Positions 1 to 12,086 are shown, numbered from the stretch's first letter. The stretch: DNA of 64,000 bases from Gemmatimonadota bacterium (GCA_021299375.1 JAJTGR010000052.1:40385-104384), one strand, 5' to 3'. A program made the numbers and translations. Notes: generated by a model from the sequence alone, not told the origin.

Positions 1-2
1 TC

Positions 3-293
3 GTGGAGACGGACATGCGGGCGCACTGCAACCCCACGCGCATGGCCAGCATCGCCAGCCTCGCCGAGCGCCTGGCGAGGCGCCTGGCGGCGTGCTGTCC
101 CGCGTGCCGTGCACCTGGGTGGGGACGCGTGGCGACGACGCCGGGCCTTGCCTGCGGTTGGTGCGGCACCCCCACGGCGCTCGTTCTCGAAGAGACGTGG
201 GGCTGCACCTGCTGCCGCCACCGGGAGGGGCACCCGCGTGCGGATGGCCGCCGCACTGCGGACCCTGGCCAGTGTCCGTCGTGCAACCCTTGA
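3..293 (+). CDS. C-terminal part of DUF6671-like protein (5' truncated by window edge)
   Basis: ORF ETDMRAHCNPTRMASIASLAERLARRLAACCPACRAPGW... with paired CxxC motifs, resembling the C-terminal Cys-rich region of DUF6671 proteins. Confidence 0.6.
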   Translation: METDMRAHCNPTRMASIASLAERLARRLAACCPACRAPGWGRVATTPGLACGWCGTPTALVLEETWGCTCCRHREGHPRADGRRTADPGQCPSCNP

Positions 294-368
294 GGTGCAC
301 GGACGGACGCGGTTGGCGTGGTCGGCGGGGACACCTCGCGTCGGCAACCCACCGGGAGCCCACCGGGC

Positions 369-2459
369 TCACGCCTTCGACAACAGGGGAATGAGCAGCA
401 GCGCCACGATGTTGATGATCTTGATCAGCGGGTTGATGGCCGGGCCGGCCGTATCCTTGTAGGGGTCACCCACCGTATCGCCGGTGACGGCCGCCTTGTG
501 GGCGTCGCTTCCTTTGCCGCCGTGATGCCCTTCCTCGATGTACTTCTTCGCGTTGTCCCACGCGCCACCGCCGGTGCACATGGAGATGGCGACGAAGAGC
601 CCCGTCACGATCGTGCCCATGAGCAGCCCGCCCAGCGCTGCGCCGCCGAGCAGAAGCCCCACGATCGCGGGAATCACGAGCGGCAGCATCGAGGGCAGGA
701 TCATCTCGCGGATGGCCGCCCTGGTCAGCAGGTCCACGGCGCGGTCGTACTGCGGCTTCTGTGTGCCCGTCATGATGCCGGGCAGCTCGCGGAACTGACG
801 GCGGACCTCCTCCACCACGGCACCGGCGGCCCGTCCCACGGCCTGCATGGCCGAGGCGCCGAACAGGTAGGGGATCATGCCGCCCACCAGCAGGCCGATC
901 ACGACCTTCGGATCGTCGATGGAGAAATTCACCGGCGCGCCGAGGTGGGTGCCCAGCCGGCTGCTGTAGTCGGCAAAGAGCACCAGGGCCGCGAGTCCCG
1001 CCGAGCCGATGGCATAGCCCTTGGTCACGGCCTTGGTGGTATTGCCCACGGCATCGAGGGCGTCGGTGGTCTTGCGGATCTCGGGGCCGAGGTGGCTCAT
1101 CTCGGCGATCCCGCCAGCGTTGTCGGTGATGGGGCCGTAGGCGTCGAGCGCCACGATCATGCCCGCCATGGACAGCATGGACGTGGCGGCAATGGCCACG
1201 CCGTACAGCCCGGCGATCTGGTAGCAGGCATAGATGGCGATGGCCACCGCAAGCACCGGCGCCGCCGTGGACCGCATGGACACCGCGAGACCGGCGATGA
1301 CGTTGGTGCCGTGCCCCGTCTCCGATGCCTTCGCGATCTGCCGTACGGGGCCGTACTCGGTGGCCGTGTAGAACTCGGTGATCAGCACCATCGCCGCGGT
1401 GAGCGCGAGGCCGACCAACGCGCAGAGGAGCAGGTTGGTGGCCTGATCGCCGGGGAACATGGCCCGCGTGACGAAGAAGAACGCCGCCGCGGCGAGTACG
1501 CCGGACACGATCAGCCCGCGGTACAGCGCGTTCATGATCTTGCCGCCGGGCTTCACGTTCACGAAAAACGTGCCGACGATGGACGCGGGAATGGAGACGG
1601 CGCCGAGCACCAGCGGATAGAGTACGCCGGTGTGGCCATACGTCGACCAGGACAGGCCGGCCACCAGCATGGCGGCGATCACCGTGACCGCATACGTCTC
1701 GAAGAGGTCGGCCGCCATGCCGGCGCAGTCGCCGACGTTGTCGCCCACGTTGTCGGCAATCACGGCCGGGTTGCGCGGGTCGTCCTCCGGGATGCCGGCC
1801 TCTACCTTGCCCACGAGGTCCGCGCCCACATCGGCCCCCTTGGTGAAGATGCCGCCGCCAAGGCGAGCGAAGATCGAGATGAGCGACGAGCCGAAGGCGA
1901 GGCCGACCAGCGGCTCGAGGGCACGGGTGACCGCCGTTTCGTCGGTGCCGCCGCCCAGGGTCACGTAATAGAAGCCGGCGACGCCAAGCAGGCCGAGGCC
2001 GACCACAAGCATGCCGGTGATGGCGCCGCCCTTGAACGAGACGTTCAGCGCTGCGTTGAGGCCGACGGTAGCCGCCTGCGCCGTCCGGGAGTTGGCGCGC
2101 ACCGACACGTACATGCCGATGAAACCGGCCACGCCCGACAGAACCGCCCCGAGGGCGAAGCCGATGGCCGTCAGCCAGCTGCCCAGCCCGACGCCAACCG
2201 CGAGGAACAGCACCACCCCCACGGCAGCAATGGTGGTGTATTGACGCTTCAGGTAGGCATCGGCGCCTTCCTGGATGGCGCTGGCGATCTGCTGCATGCG
2301 GTCGTTGCCGGCGGGCTGGGCGACGATCCAGCGGGCCGACACGATGCCGTACCCAATGGCCACCGCGGCGCAGCCAAGGGCGAGTATGAGGGCGTACTGT
2401 TCGAGCACGAGAGAGGGGATGGAAGGAACGACGCGTCCGGACTGTCGAAACGTCACCAT
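369..2459 (-). CDS. hppA: Membrane-bound H+-translocating pyrophosphatase, K+-independent type
   Basis: 696 aa, ~16 hydrophobic segments, [44 protein letters not shown] and [16 protein letters not shown] motifs. Confidence 0.95.
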   Translation of the reverse strand: MVTFRQSGRVVPSIPSLVLEQYALILALGCAAVAIGYGIVSARWIVAQPAGNDRMQQIASAIQEGADAYLKRQYTTIAAVGVVLFLAVGVGLGSWLTAIGFALGAVLSGVAGFIGMYVSVRANSRTAQAATVGLNAALNVSFKGGAITGMLVVGLGLLGVAGFYYVTLGGGTDETAVTRALEPLVGLAFGSSLISIFARLGGGIFTKGADVGADLVGKVEAGIPEDDPRNPAVIADNVGDNVGDCAGMAADLFETYAVTVIAAMLVAGLSWSTYGHTGVLYPLVLGAVSIPASIVGTFFVNVKPGGKIMNALYRGLIVSGVLAAAAFFFVTRAMFPGDQATNLLLCALVGLALTAAMVLITEFYTATEYGPVRQIAKASETGHGTNVIAGLAVSMRSTAAPVLAVAIAIYACYQIAGLYGVAIAATSMLSMAGMIVALDAYGPITDNAGGIAEMSHLGPEIRKTTDALDAVGNTTKAVTKGYAIGSAGLAALVLFADYSSRLGTHLGAPVNFSIDDPKVVIGLLVGGMIPYLFGASAMQAVGRAAGAVVEEVRRQFRELPGIMTGTQKPQYDRAVDLLTRAAIREMILPSMLPLVIPAIVGLLLGGAALGGLLMGTIVTGLFVAISMCTGGGAWDNAKKYIEEGHHGGKGSDAHKAAVTGDTVGDPYKDTAGPAINPLIKIINIVALLLIPLLSKA

Positions 2460-2543
2460 TCGTCCCTGATATTGCCAGCGTGTCCCTGGTACGGGCGCAC
2501 CGGTCGGCTTGTCCGTCGCGGTGCGGCTCGGCAGCTTCCCGGC

Positions 2544-4424
2544 ATGATCACACCCGCGTACCTCCCTCGTTTCGGAGCGGTCGCCCTCCTGGCACTGCTC
2601 GCCTCAGGCTGCCGCCGTGCGGCCCCGGCGGCTCCGGCTGCGGTAGCGCCGCTGCCATCCCCCTACGTCATCACCGACGGCCAGTCGCAGGTCGTGGCGG
2701 CTTTCGCCGATACCGCGATGTGGATTCGCGAACGCCTCTGGGTGGAGACCGCGTTCGACTCCGACTTCGATGGCAGGCCCGATCGCGTCCATGTCGACGT
2801 GACGCGCCCGGGGCCCACGGCCACGGGGCTCAAGGTGCCGGTGGTGTACGAAACGAGCCCGTATTTCGCCGGGACACTGGGCGACGCGCCGGTGTTCTGG
2901 CCCGTGAAGCAGGAGCTGGGTGATGCGTCACCGTCGCGCACGCTGGGCATGGGGGTGCCCTTCAACGCCAACCGCACGCGCATCAGCACCTCGCACGTGC
3001 GCACCTGGGTGCCGCGCGGCTTCGCCGTGGTGCACTCCGAGTCGCCGGGAACCGGGCTCAGTCAGGGGTGCGTCACCATCGGTGGCGAGAATGAGTCGCT
3101 CGCACCTAAGGCCGTGATCGACTGGTTGAACGGGCGCGCCAAGGGCTACACCACCGTCGACGGCACCGAGGAAGTGCGCGCGACGTGGTCGACAGGCAAG
3201 GTCGGCATGACCGGCACGTCGTTCAACGGCACGCTGCCGATTGCCGCCGCCACCACCGGTGTGAAGGGGCTCGAGGCCATCATCCCGGTGTCGCCCAACA
3301 ACTCGTACTACCGCTACTACCGCGACAACGGGCTCGTACGCAGCCCCGGCGGCTACCTCGGCGAAGATGTGGATGTGCTGTACGATTTCGTGCAGAGTGG
3401 CAACCCCGCCACGCGCGCGCTGTGCAATGCGCGGGTCCGCGATGCGAATATTACGCCGGGCATCGATCGCCGCACGGGCGACCTGAGCGACTTCTGGACC
3501 AAGCGCGACTACATCCTGCAGGCCAAGGGCATCAAGGCAGCGATGCTCACGGCGCACGGCTTCAACGACTGGAACGTGATGCCGGCGCACACGGCGATCA
3601 TGGCCGAGGCGGTGCGGGCGAACGGCGTACCGGTGCAGATGTACTGGCATCAGGGCGGGCATGGTGGCGAGCCGCCGCTGGCCATGATGAACAAGTGGTT
3701 CACGCGCTACCTGCTCGGTGTGCGCAATGGCGTGGAGAACGACCCCAAGTCGTTCGTCGTACGTGAAGGCGCGAACCGGCAGCAGCCCACGGCCTACGCG
3801 GCCTATCCGCATCCGCAGGCGGCGCCGGTCACCGTGTATCCCACGGCCGGCGGGGCGCGGCGCGGCGGGCTGGCGTTGGACAAGCCGGCCGGGTCGGGCA
3901 CCGAGTCGCTCACCGACGATGTGAACGTCACGGGGGCGCAGCTGGCCCTGGCCGAGGCGTCGCCCAATCGGCTGCTGTATGCCACGCCGGAGCTGGTGGC
4001 GCCGGTACACCTGTCGGGCACCGCGCGCGTCACGGTGCGCGTGGCGTCGAGCAAGGCGGCGGCCAATCTGTCGGTGTGGCTGGTGGAGCTGCCGTGGCCC
4101 GCCAACGCGAGCGGCCCCATGAACCCCAACGGCATCATCACGCGGGGCTGGGCCGATCCGCAGAACGCGAAGTCGCTGCACACGAGCGAGCCGCTGGTGC
4201 CCGGGCAGCCGGTCACGGTGACGTTCGACCTCGAACCCGACGACCAGATCATCCCCGCGGGCAAGCGTATTGGCCTGATGATCATGTCGAGCGACAGGGA
4301 CTTCACGCTCTGGCCGGCGCCGGGCACGGTGCTCACGGTCGATTTGGGCGGCACGTCGCTCACGTTGCCGGTGGTGGAGGGGCGCGCGGCGCTGGTGCGG
4401 GCACTGGGGGCGGCGGCGCGGTGA
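2544..4424 (+). CDS. CocE/NonD family (X-Pro dipeptidyl-peptidase-like) secreted hydrolase
   Basis: Lipoprotein-like signal (LLALLASGC); [28 protein letters not shown] nucleophile region; C-terminal galactose-binding-like jelly-roll. Start chosen at ATG 2544 inside ORF 318..4424. Confidence 0.85.
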   Translation: MITPAYLPRFGAVALLALLASGCRRAAPAAPAAVAPLPSPYVITDGQSQVVAAFADTAMWIRERLWVETAFDSDFDGRPDRVHVDVTRPGPTATGLKVPVVYETSPYFAGTLGDAPVFWPVKQELGDASPSRTLGMGVPFNANRTRISTSHVRTWVPRGFAVVHSESPGTGLSQGCVTIGGENESLAPKAVIDWLNGRAKGYTTVDGTEEVRATWSTGKVGMTGTSFNGTLPIAAATTGVKGLEAIIPVSPNNSYYRYYRDNGLVRSPGGYLGEDVDVLYDFVQSGNPATRALCNARVRDANITPGIDRRTGDLSDFWTKRDYILQAKGIKAAMLTAHGFNDWNVMPAHTAIMAEAVRANGVPVQMYWHQGGHGGEPPLAMMNKWFTRYLLGVRNGVENDPKSFVVREGANRQQPTAYAAYPHPQAAPVTVYPTAGGARRGGLALDKPAGSGTESLTDDVNVTGAQLALAEASPNRLLYATPELVAPVHLSGTARVTVRVASSKAAANLSVWLVELPWPANASGPMNPNGIITRGWADPQNAKSLHTSEPLVPGQPVTVTFDLEPDDQIIPAGKRIGLMIMSSDRDFTLWPAPGTVLTVDLGGTSLTLPVVEGRAALVRALGAAAR

Positions 4425-5368
4425 CGGCGGCTGCGTCGCGACGATCGTGGCGACGGTCGTCGCGGCGGTTGTCGCAGCGGTCGTCGCGGTCGTCGACTTG
4501 GTTGGTCCACATCGCGCTGCGGTGTGGGCTGTCGGCCGGCTCTGTCGTCGCGGCGCAGCGTGCGGACGCGCAAGTCGCAGGCGCCCAGCGCTACCCCGCC
4601 GCGATCGAAGGATGCTGGGAGGCGGACCGGGCGCTCATGGCGCAGTTGGTCGACCTTTCGGACGATCGCGCCTCCCGCCTGCTGATCCTGTCGCCCGGCG
4701 GTGGCGTGGGGCGGCCGTTGTTGCCGCTCCGCGAGGCGCAACTGATGTGGGAGCCGGCCAGCGTCTGGTCAGTGACGGGCGATTCAGTGCATCTGCGGGT
4801 GTTTACCGGGCTGGTGGGGTGGGACGCGCGGCTTACCTCCTCTCCCGGCGGCGACCGGCTGCAGGGGCGCGCGCACTACCTCTCCGACGCCATCGTGCGC
4901 GGGCGGGCGCCGGATTCGGAGTCGCTGTCGCTGAGGCGCGTACTGTGCAACCCGACCTGGCGACGCCCTGATACCAGCGCCTCGTTCGCGGCGCGGCGAG
5001 AGGGCACGGTGTGGTTCGCGTCGCAGGTCACGCGTGCGGCTGTGCTGAACTCATCGGTCGCCCTGCCGCAACAACTTCGCCGGGTCGACGTGCTCGGCGA
5101 GTACGAGGAGAACGCGGGCTGGGAGCCGCTGGTCCGGCGCGTGACCCAGGCGGCCGAGCCGGTGGTGCTGGTCAGTGCGGTCATCGAGGCGGATGGCCGG
5201 ATTCATCCGTCCACGGTGAATGTGCGCACGGCCTCGGCGTCGATGACCAGCGTACCCCGGGCCGCGGTGGCGGCGCTGCTGCGCCAGGTACGCTTCACGC
5301 CGGCCCAGCGCAACGGCGAGTCGGTGGGGGTGCTGGCGCTGCTGACCATGGAACTGACACCACCGTAA
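4421..5368 (+). CDS. Hypothetical secreted protein with TonB-C-terminal-like domain
   Basis: GTG start overlapping the preceding TGA; C-terminus EADGRIHPSTVNVRTASASMTSVPRAAVAALLRQVRFTPAQRNG resembles energy-transducer TonB C-domain. Confidence 0.55.
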   Translation: MTAAASRRSWRRSSRRLSQRSSRSSTWLVHIALRCGLSAGSVVAAQRADAQVAGAQRYPAAIEGCWEADRALMAQLVDLSDDRASRLLILSPGGGVGRPLLPLREAQLMWEPASVWSVTGDSVHLRVFTGLVGWDARLTSSPGGDRLQGRAHYLSDAIVRGRAPDSESLSLRRVLCNPTWRRPDTSASFAARREGTVWFASQVTRAAVLNSSVALPQQLRRVDVLGEYEENAGWEPLVRRVTQAAEPVVLVSAVIEADGRIHPSTVNVRTASASMTSVPRAAVAALLRQVRFTPAQRNGESVGVLALLTMELTPP

Positions 5369-5464
5369 GGCATGCGGCGGCGATCGGCGCCGCCCGGCGG
5401 TGTAGATTGCAAGGCGCTGTCGCCTCGTTCGGGCGCGGCTCCTCGCCTCCCTGGAGAACTCCGC

Positions 5465-7360
5465 ATGACGCGGGCCTGGTCCCTTTCGCTGCTCACCCTC
5501 GTTGCCGCCGGCTGTGCCAGTGCCGGCGCGACCCGTCCCGCACCCGAGTCGCCGGCCCCCGCGCCGAGCGCACCCGTCGCGCCCACCATGCGCCCCACGG
5601 TGTCCGACCCGCGCGATCGCGCGCGGTGGGCCGACTCCGTGCTGGCCACACTCTCGCTCCGGCAGAAGGTGGGCCAGATGGTGTGGGTGTGGACCCTCGG
5701 CGACTACACCGCCGTCGACGCGCCGGTCTACGCCACCATCGAGCGCCAGATCCGCGACCTCGAACTGGGCGGCATCATCGTCTCGGTGGGCGGGCCGATG
5801 GACATCGCCACCAAGGTGAACGCCCTCCAGCGTGCGGCGCGCCTGCCGCTGCTGGTGGGCGCCGACCTCGAGACTGGCGCGGCATTCCGTGCCCGCGGCG
5901 GCTGGTTCCTTCCCAACGCCATCGAACTCGGTGGCGCCACGTCGTTCCCCTACCAGATGGGCATCGGCGCTACGCGGGACACGGCGCTGGCCTACGAGAT
6001 GGGACGTGTGACGGCCGTCGAGGGACGCGCGATGGGCATCCACATGGCGTTCGCGCCGGTGCTGGATGTGAACAACAACCCCAAGAACCCCGTCATCAGC
6101 GGGCGCTCGTTCGGCGAGGACGCCACGCTCGTGTCGCGCATGGGCACGGCGCTCATGCGCGGCATCCAGGACCACGGCATGCTCGCCACCGGCAAGCACT
6201 TCCCGGGGCACGGCGATACCGAGCAGAACTCGCACCTCGAGCTCTCGCGCGTGAACGTGTCGCGCGCGCGCCTCGACAGCGTGGAGCTCAAGCCGTTCCA
6301 GGCCGCCATCGACGCCGGCTTGCGCGGTATGATGACCTTTCACGGCGACCTGCCGGCGCTCGACACCACGCGGACCGCTGCCACGCTCAGCCGCGCGGTG
6401 ATGACCGACCTGCTGCGCCGCGACATGCGCTTCAGCGGCTTGCTCGTCACCGACGCGCTCGACATGAACGGCGTGCTTGGCAACCTCACCATGGCCGAAG
6501 CCACCGTGCGCGCCGTGGAAGCCGGCAACGACGTGCTCCTCATGCCCACCGATGCCAAGGTGTCCATTCAGGCGGTGGTCGACGCCGTGGCCGCCGGCCG
6601 CCTCACCGAGGCGCGCATCAACGAATCGGTACACAAGCTGCTGCTGGCCAAGCACGAGTTCGGGCTCAACACCAATCGCTTCGTGGATGTGGAGGGTGTG
6701 CGTACCCGCGTCGGCACCGCCGACAACCTGGCGCCGGCGCGGGCGGCGGCCGAGAAGGCCATCACGCTGGTGCGCGACTCGCTGTCGCTGGTGCCGCTCA
6801 AGCTGCCGCGTGAGGCCCGGGTGGTGAGCATCACGGTGTCGTCGCGGGTGGACCTGAGCGCGGGGCGCGGCTTGGACGCCGAACTGCGCAGCAGCTTTCC
6901 GCGCCTGCTCTCGCTGACGCTCACGCCGGAGGTAGTGGCCGAGGCCACCGCCGGCGCGGCGGCGGGTAATGCGGGCGGCTATCGCATCACGCCCGATCCG
7001 GCCATTCTGCCGGCCTCAGTGGAGAACGCGCTGAACATCGCCAAGGGCGCCGATGTGGTGATCGTGTCGAGCTATATCGGGGCGGCCACCAATACCGCGA
7101 GCATGGTGCCCACCAAGGGGCTGCCGGAGCTACTCAACGGGCTACGGGCGGCGAACACCAAGGTGGTGCTGGTGAGCTTCAGTAATCCGTACCTGCAGCT
7201 CGGGCTGCCGCTCACCGAAGCGCACCTCATCGCCTGGAGCCCGTGGACGATGTCGCAGCGGGCGGCCGGGCGGGCGCTGGTAGGCAAGGCGCCGATCACC
7301 GGGCGCCTGCCGATCACGCTGCCGGGTATCGCGCCCTTCGGCGCAGGGATCACGCGCTGA
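5465..7360 (+). CDS. Glycoside hydrolase family 3 (beta-N-acetylhexosaminidase-like) lipoprotein
   Basis: KHFPGHGDTEQNSHLELSRV and LLVTDALDMNGVLGNLTMAEATVRAVEAGNDVLLMP are GH3 signatures; lipobox AAGC. Confidence 0.92.
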   Translation: MTRAWSLSLLTLVAAGCASAGATRPAPESPAPAPSAPVAPTMRPTVSDPRDRARWADSVLATLSLRQKVGQMVWVWTLGDYTAVDAPVYATIERQIRDLELGGIIVSVGGPMDIATKVNALQRAARLPLLVGADLETGAAFRARGGWFLPNAIELGGATSFPYQMGIGATRDTALAYEMGRVTAVEGRAMGIHMAFAPVLDVNNNPKNPVISGRSFGEDATLVSRMGTALMRGIQDHGMLATGKHFPGHGDTEQNSHLELSRVNVSRARLDSVELKPFQAAIDAGLRGMMTFHGDLPALDTTRTAATLSRAVMTDLLRRDMRFSGLLVTDALDMNGVLGNLTMAEATVRAVEAGNDVLLMPTDAKVSIQAVVDAVAAGRLTEARINESVHKLLLAKHEFGLNTNRFVDVEGVRTRVGTADNLAPARAAAEKAITLVRDSLSLVPLKLPREARVVSITVSSRVDLSAGRGLDAELRSSFPRLLSLTLTPEVVAEATAGAAAGNAGGYRITPDPAILPASVENALNIAKGADVVIVSSYIGAATNTASMVPTKGLPELLNGLRAANTKVVLVSFSNPYLQLGLPLTEAHLIAWSPWTMSQRAAGRALVGKAPITGRLPITLPGIAPFGAGITR

Positions 7361-7395
7361 GCAGGCGTTTCCTCCAACCGATCACAGATCACCTC

Positions 7396-7767
7396 ATGAC
7401 GTCACGTCTCCGTTCCGCCGTGGTGGCCGCCGCGCTGGCGGCACCTGTCGCACTTGTGGCACAGCGTGCCATCGACCTCACCGGCACCTGGGCCTTTGCC
7501 GTCGTCACCGAGAACGGGACGGGCACACCCACGGTCACCATCAAGCAGCAGGGCGACTCGCTCAGCGGCACCTACGAGTCGGGACGCATGGGCATCATTC
7601 CCTTCAAGGGCACCGTCAAGGACTCGACGTTCACCTTCGCGCTGAACACCGGCGGTGGCGCGACGCTCACCTTCACGGGGGTGCTGGTGAACGCCAACAG
7701 CGTAAAGGGGGACGTCGACTTCGGCGGGCAGGGGGGCGCGACGTTCACGGGGGAGCGCAAGAGATAA
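7396..7767 (+). CDS. Small secreted hypothetical protein
   Basis: Signal peptide MTSRLRSAVVAAALAAPVALVAQ; IDLTGTWAFAVVTENGTGTPTVTIKQQGDSLSGTYES pattern. Confidence 0.7.
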   Translation: MTSRLRSAVVAAALAAPVALVAQRAIDLTGTWAFAVVTENGTGTPTVTIKQQGDSLSGTYESGRMGIIPFKGTVKDSTFTFALNTGGGATLTFTGVLVNANSVKGDVDFGGQGGATFTGERKR

Positions 7768-7789
7768 GCGCCGACCGGGTGCTCGTGGA

Positions 7790-7934
7790 GGGCGCCGTGG
7801 GTGGGTGTCGTTTGGGAGAGAGCCATGCCGTCAGGGCATACTCCGGGAGGCGTCGCCTGACGACCGCCCGATCGTATGCGGAGTAGGCCCTGAAGCAAGA
7901 GTCTCTTCCCAAACGACACCCACCCACGGCGCCC
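7790..7934. repeat. Nested long inverted repeat (28-bp outer arms, 15-bp inner arms)
   Basis: 7790-7817 GGGCGCCGTGGGTGGGTGTCGTTTGGGA is the reverse complement of 7907-7934; inner TCAGGGCATACTCCG (7831-7845) vs CGGAGTAGGCCCTGA (7879-7893), one mismatch. Confidence 0.9.
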
Positions 7935-7949
7935 CGCGCGAGTCCCGCG

Positions 7950-10900
7950 TTACGGCTGCAGCAGCGGCAGCACGCTGAAGGTCTGGGCCGGCCCGATCGG
8001 GGTCACGGTGGTGCCGGTCCGCCTGCTGAGTCGGGCGGTGTAGGTGCCGTTGGGCACGCGCTGGGCCTGGCCGCCGCGCAGGAAGGCCGCGATGCCGCCA
8101 CCAGCACCACCGCCAAAGCCGCCGCCGGGCGCGCCGCCCGCCGGCACGCAGGGCTGCAGGGCGTTCTGGGCCGGACGCGGGGCGCCCGCCGCGCTGTCCG
8201 CCTGCTGGCCCATCTGCGCCGGCATCTGCCCGCCAAACTGCTGGCGCATGCGGCGCATCTGGGCGCTGTCCGGCGGCGTGGGATCGCCGTTGAGGTTCCA
8301 CGCGAAGCGCTTGAGCCCAGGGCTGCGCTCCAGCTCACAGGTACGCCACGCCTTGCCGGTGTTGTCGCTGATCGTGAGCACCAGCTTGGTGTCGGCAGGC
8401 AGCGAGTCCTTCACGTGGTACGTGATCCACGCGCCGACGGGCGGGTTGGGGGTGCTGTAGTTCCCGCTGATGGCCAGCACGCCGGCGGCGCCCGCGGGCG
8501 CGAGTCCGCCCGGCGTGAAGCTGTACGCATGGCGCAGCGGGAACAGCCGCGCTTCCTCGGCCAGCGTGGTGGCCGACAGGTCGCGCAGGGCGGTGTAGTC
8601 GTCGAGCACGTAGAAGCCGCGGCCGAACGTCGCCATGACCAGGTCGTTTTCGCGCTTCTGGATGGTGAGGTCGCGCACCTGTGTGACCGGCATGCCGCCG
8701 CGCAGGGACACATACGAGGCACCGCCATCCACGCTGGTGAACAGCCCGAACTCGGTGCCGACGAACAGCAGGTCACTGTTCACGTGGTCCTGGGCCACCG
8801 CCCACACGTTGTGCTTCGCGGGCAGGTTGGCGGTGATGTTCGTCCACGTGCGCCCGCGGTCGGTGGACTTCACGATGTACGGGGCGTAGTCGCCGCGCTG
8901 CCAGTTGTTGAGCGTCACGAACACGGTGTTGGCGTCGCGCGGGGACGCCAGCACATCGCTCACGTACGTCCACTGCGGCACGCCCGGGAAGCGCTCGATG
9001 CGCCGCCACGTCTTGCCGGCGTCCTCGCTCACCTGCACGAGGCCGTCGTCGGTGCCCACCCAGAGCAGCCCTTCCATGACCGGGGACTCGTCGATGGCCA
9101 CGATGTTGGACAGATCCGTGGTCGAGACGTTGAGCGCCACCGATCCACGCGGCCAGACCTTGCCCATGATGGGGAGCGTGTCGCGATTGAGGGTGCGCGA
9201 GAGGTCGGGGCTGATGCGCGTCCACGTGTCGCCACGATCATCGGTGCGGTACACGAACTGGCTGGCGAAGTACATGCGCGCCGGGTTGTGCGGGCTGAGC
9301 ACGAACGGCGCGTCCCAGTTGGTGCGGTCGCGCACGCGCGGTGTTGCTGCCGTGGAGTCACGACGCGGCGCACCGCCGGTGGTGTCCGGAACCCCGGCCC
9401 CGCTTTCGTCGCCACCGAACGCCGCCGTGGTGGGCCGGATGCTCTGCCCGCGCCCGGTGCGCAGGTCGAAGCGGCTCAGCCCCCCGTTCTGCGACTCGCC
9501 GTAGAAGATGTGCTGGTCTTCCATGTCGCCGCGCGCCTGGAAGCCGTCGCCACCCACGATGTTGAACCAGTCGCTGTTGCGGATGCCCCACGTGTTCGTG
9601 GTGCGCGAGGGGCCGCACTGCGAGAAGTTGTCCTGCGTGCCGCCGCACACGAAGTAGAACGGCTTGGCGTTGTTGATGCCCACCCGGTAGTACTGCGTGA
9701 TGGGCAGCGTGGCGTGGAATTTCCACGTCTCCCCGGCATCGTAGGTCTCGTACAGGCCGCCGTCGTTGCCGAGCAGGATGTGGTTCTGGTCGACCGGGTC
9801 GAAGGCCATGGCATGATGATCCACGTGCACGCCGCGATTCTCCCAGCCGGTGTTGGACCACGTGGCGCCGCCATCGGTGCTGCGCGACAGGTTGGTGCCC
9901 ACTTCGTACATGGTGCCCACGCGGTGCGGGTCGAGGAACAGCTCGCTGTAGTACTGCCCGAGTCCGTTCGTGAACCACTGCGCCATGGCGGCGCGGGCGC
10001 TGTCCTGCGGGGCGCCAGCGCGAACGCCACCGGCACCGCCGGCACCTGCACCACCGCCGCCAGGACCGCGCGCGACCTGTGCGTTCTTGCCGAAGCGCGT
10101 CCACGTGGCGCCGTCGTCCACCGAGCGATAGAGCCCCGACTGGTTGTTGCCGGCTTCGATGAACGCGAACACCTGCGTCGGCGACACGCGCGTCTCGATG
10201 GCGAGGCCGGCGCGCCCCACGTCACCGGTGGGCAGGCCGCCCGCCAGCTTCGTCCAGCTCTTGCCGCCGTCCACCGACTTGTGAATGCCTCCCTCGGGGC
10301 TGCCGCCGATAGCCTGCCCCACGTGCCGCCGCCGCGGATAGGCCGCCGCGTACAGCACGTCGGGGTTCTTGGCATCGAGCACGAGGTCGGTGATGCCGGT
10401 GTTGTCGCTGATGAACAGGCTGCGCGACCAGGTCCTGCCGCCGTCAGTGGTCTTGTACACGCCGCGCTCGCCCCCCGCCGAAAAGAGCGGGCCCTGCGCC
10501 GCCACGTACACCACATCGGAGTTGCGGGGGTCGATCACGATCTGGCCGATGTGCTCCGACTGCTCGAGCCCCACGCGCGCCCATCTCCTGCCGGCATCGG
10601 TGCTCTTGTACACGCCGTCACCGAAATGCGCGCTGCGCTGGCTGTGGTTCTCGCCGGTGCCCAGCCAGAGCACGTTGTTGTTCTTCGGGTCGATCCGGAT
10701 GCAGCACAGGTTGTGCGCGCCGTAACTGTCGAAGATGGGCGTGAACGACGCCCCGCGATTGGTGGTCTTCCACACGCCGCCGAAGGCCGAGGCGATGTAC
10801 CACGTGCTGGGGTTGGTCGGGTCGATGGCGATATCGGCGATGCGTCCGGTCACCAGCCCCGGCCCCAGCGGGCGGATCTGGATGGCGTTGAGCACCGAGG

Positions 10901-11018
10901 CCGGGATCGCCGGTGTCGGTGCGGGCGCCGCCTTCTTCGGAGCCTTCTGGGCGGGCAGCCACGCCGGCAGCAACAGCGCACCGGCGAGCAGGGGGGAGAG
11001 TCGAAGGGACGGTCGCAT
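7950..11018 (-). CDS. Secreted VPS10/sortilin-like BNR-repeat (glycosyl-hydrolase-type beta-propeller) protein
   Basis: Many Asp-box-like repeats ([39 protein letters not shown]); signal peptide [24 protein letters not shown]. Confidence 0.88.
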   Translation of the reverse strand: MRPSLRLSPLLAGALLLPAWLPAQKAPKKAAPAPTPAIPASVLNAIQIRPLGPGLVTGRIADIAIDPTNPSTWYIASAFGGVWKTTNRGASFTPIFDSYGAHNLCCIRIDPKNNNVLWLGTGENHSQRSAHFGDGVYKSTDAGRRWARVGLEQSEHIGQIVIDPRNSDVVYVAAQGPLFSAGGERGVYKTTDGGRTWSRSLFISDNTGITDLVLDAKNPDVLYAAAYPRRRHVGQAIGGSPEGGIHKSVDGGKSWTKLAGGLPTGDVGRAGLAIETRVSPTQVFAFIEAGNNQSGLYRSVDDGATWTRFGKNAQVARGPGGGGAGAGGAGGVRAGAPQDSARAAMAQWFTNGLGQYYSELFLDPHRVGTMYEVGTNLSRSTDGGATWSNTGWENRGVHVDHHAMAFDPVDQNHILLGNDGGLYETYDAGETWKFHATLPITQYYRVGINNAKPFYFVCGGTQDNFSQCGPSRTTNTWGIRNSDWFNIVGGDGFQARGDMEDQHIFYGESQNGGLSRFDLRTGRGQSIRPTTAAFGGDESGAGVPDTTGGAPRRDSTAATPRVRDRTNWDAPFVLSPHNPARMYFASQFVYRTDDRGDTWTRISPDLSRTLNRDTLPIMGKVWPRGSVALNVSTTDLSNIVAIDESPVMEGLLWVGTDDGLVQVSEDAGKTWRRIERFPGVPQWTYVSDVLASPRDANTVFVTLNNWQRGDYAPYIVKSTDRGRTWTNITANLPAKHNVWAVAQDHVNSDLLFVGTEFGLFTSVDGGASYVSLRGGMPVTQVRDLTIQKRENDLVMATFGRGFYVLDDYTALRDLSATTLAEEARLFPLRHAYSFTPGGLAPAGAAGVLAISGNYSTPNPPVGAWITYHVKDSLPADTKLVLTISDNTGKAWRTCELERSPGLKRFAWNLNGDPTPPDSAQMRRMRQQFGGQMPAQMGQQADSAAGAPRPAQNALQPCVPAGGAPGGGFGGGAGGGIAAFLRGGQAQRVPNGTYTARLSRRTGTTVTPIGPAQTFSVLPLLQP

Positions 11019-12085
11019 CAGGCAGCCACGGTGGGGGAGGGAGCCGTGCCGGCGGGGACGCCGCACGTGGGGCAGTACGGGTAGAAGGCGTTCTTGCGCG
11101 TCTGGCAGGCGCCGCAGTGGTCGAAGTGGCGCAGCCCACAGTGTACGCAGAAGTTCGAGGCGCCGTTCGGCCCCTTGGCCACCCCGCGCTCGCACCCCGG
11201 ACACACCCCGGCGTCGATGCGCTTGAGCGCCTCCTCGTACGGGAGCGCCCGGCGTCGCTCGGCCTCGCTCTGCTGCTCCACCCGCTTGCGCTGCGCGAGG
11301 TAGCGGCGCATGGCGCGAATCACGTACACCCCGGTCACGCCGGACGCGATGATGCCCACGCCGTAACGTACGTAGCCGCCATAGCTGGGCAGGTACGGGA
11401 CCAGTTCAACGAAAAACGCGAACACCGCGAACAGCACGAAGCCCCGCAGCAGCGGCCAGTACTCGCTGCGCCGCTTGCGGGCCACCAGCCAACCAGCCAC
11501 CAGCAGCAGCGGCAGCGTCAGCGCGAGGCGGATGCCGAACGTCTTCAACTCCTCCTGAAAGCGCGCGCGCTCGAACGTGCCGCGAGCGGCGATCTCGAGC
11601 TCCACCTCGGCTTCGCGGTTTGCCTCCTGCGCCTGCGTGATGGCCAGCAGCTGCGCGTCCAGCTGCTCCACCTCGGCTTCCGCCACGCGCTCGCGCGCCT
11701 TGAGTGTATCGAGCGTGCGCGTCCGCGACAGCACCTCCGGGTCCTGCTGCGGGTCGGTCGTCGCGGTGCGGGTGGCGACCCACGCATCGAATGACTCGCG
11801 CTGAGCACTGTACGTGTTGCGAGCCACGGTGTGCTGCTGGGAGGCGCGGTCACGCGCGTCCTGCGTGGTGCGCTGGAGCGCGACCAGCGAGTCGCGTGAT
11901 GCATGCAGCGGAGCGAGCTGCGCCGGTGGAATGAAGTCGCGCAGCGTGCGCGCCTTCTCCACGCCGGGCAGTTCGCCGACGATTTTGCCGCCCAGGCCGA
12001 TCAGGAAGCTGGCGAACACCAGCGACACCGCCCACGCGGCGAGAGCGAAGACCCGTTCCGGGACACGCAGCGATCGGAAGAGCAT
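11018..12085 (-). CDS. Membrane protein with C-terminal double zinc ribbon
   Basis: N-terminal TM, central coiled coil, TM pair, then CPGCERG...[29 protein letters not shown]. Confidence 0.65.
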   Translation of the reverse strand: MLFRSLRVPERVFALAAWAVSLVFASFLIGLGGKIVGELPGVEKARTLRDFIPPAQLAPLHASRDSLVALQRTTQDARDRASQQHTVARNTYSAQRESFDAWVATRTATTDPQQDPEVLSRTRTLDTLKARERVAEAEVEQLDAQLLAITQAQEANREAEVELEIAARGTFERARFQEELKTFGIRLALTLPLLLVAGWLVARKRRSEYWPLLRGFVLFAVFAFFVELVPYLPSYGGYVRYGVGIIASGVTGVYVIRAMRRYLAQRKRVEQQSEAERRRALPYEEALKRIDAGVCPGCERGVAKGPNGASNFCVHCGLRHFDHCGACQTRKNAFYPYCPTCGVPAGTAPSPTVAA

Positions 12086-12086
12086 G

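Noticed and set aside
318-2543. Upstream extension of ORF 318..4424 antisense to hppA
   Set aside because: Low-complexity shadow translation; the real gene starts at a signal peptide at 2544.
7572-7927. Minus-strand ORFs across the nested palindrome
   Set aside because: They span the palindrome and antisense of the small secreted gene; no domain evidence.
8415-11084. 889-aa + strand ORF antisense to the VPS10-like gene
   Set aside because: Shadow ORF in high-GC DNA: Arg/His/Gly/Ala-rich, no recognisable domain, opposite a well-supported gene.
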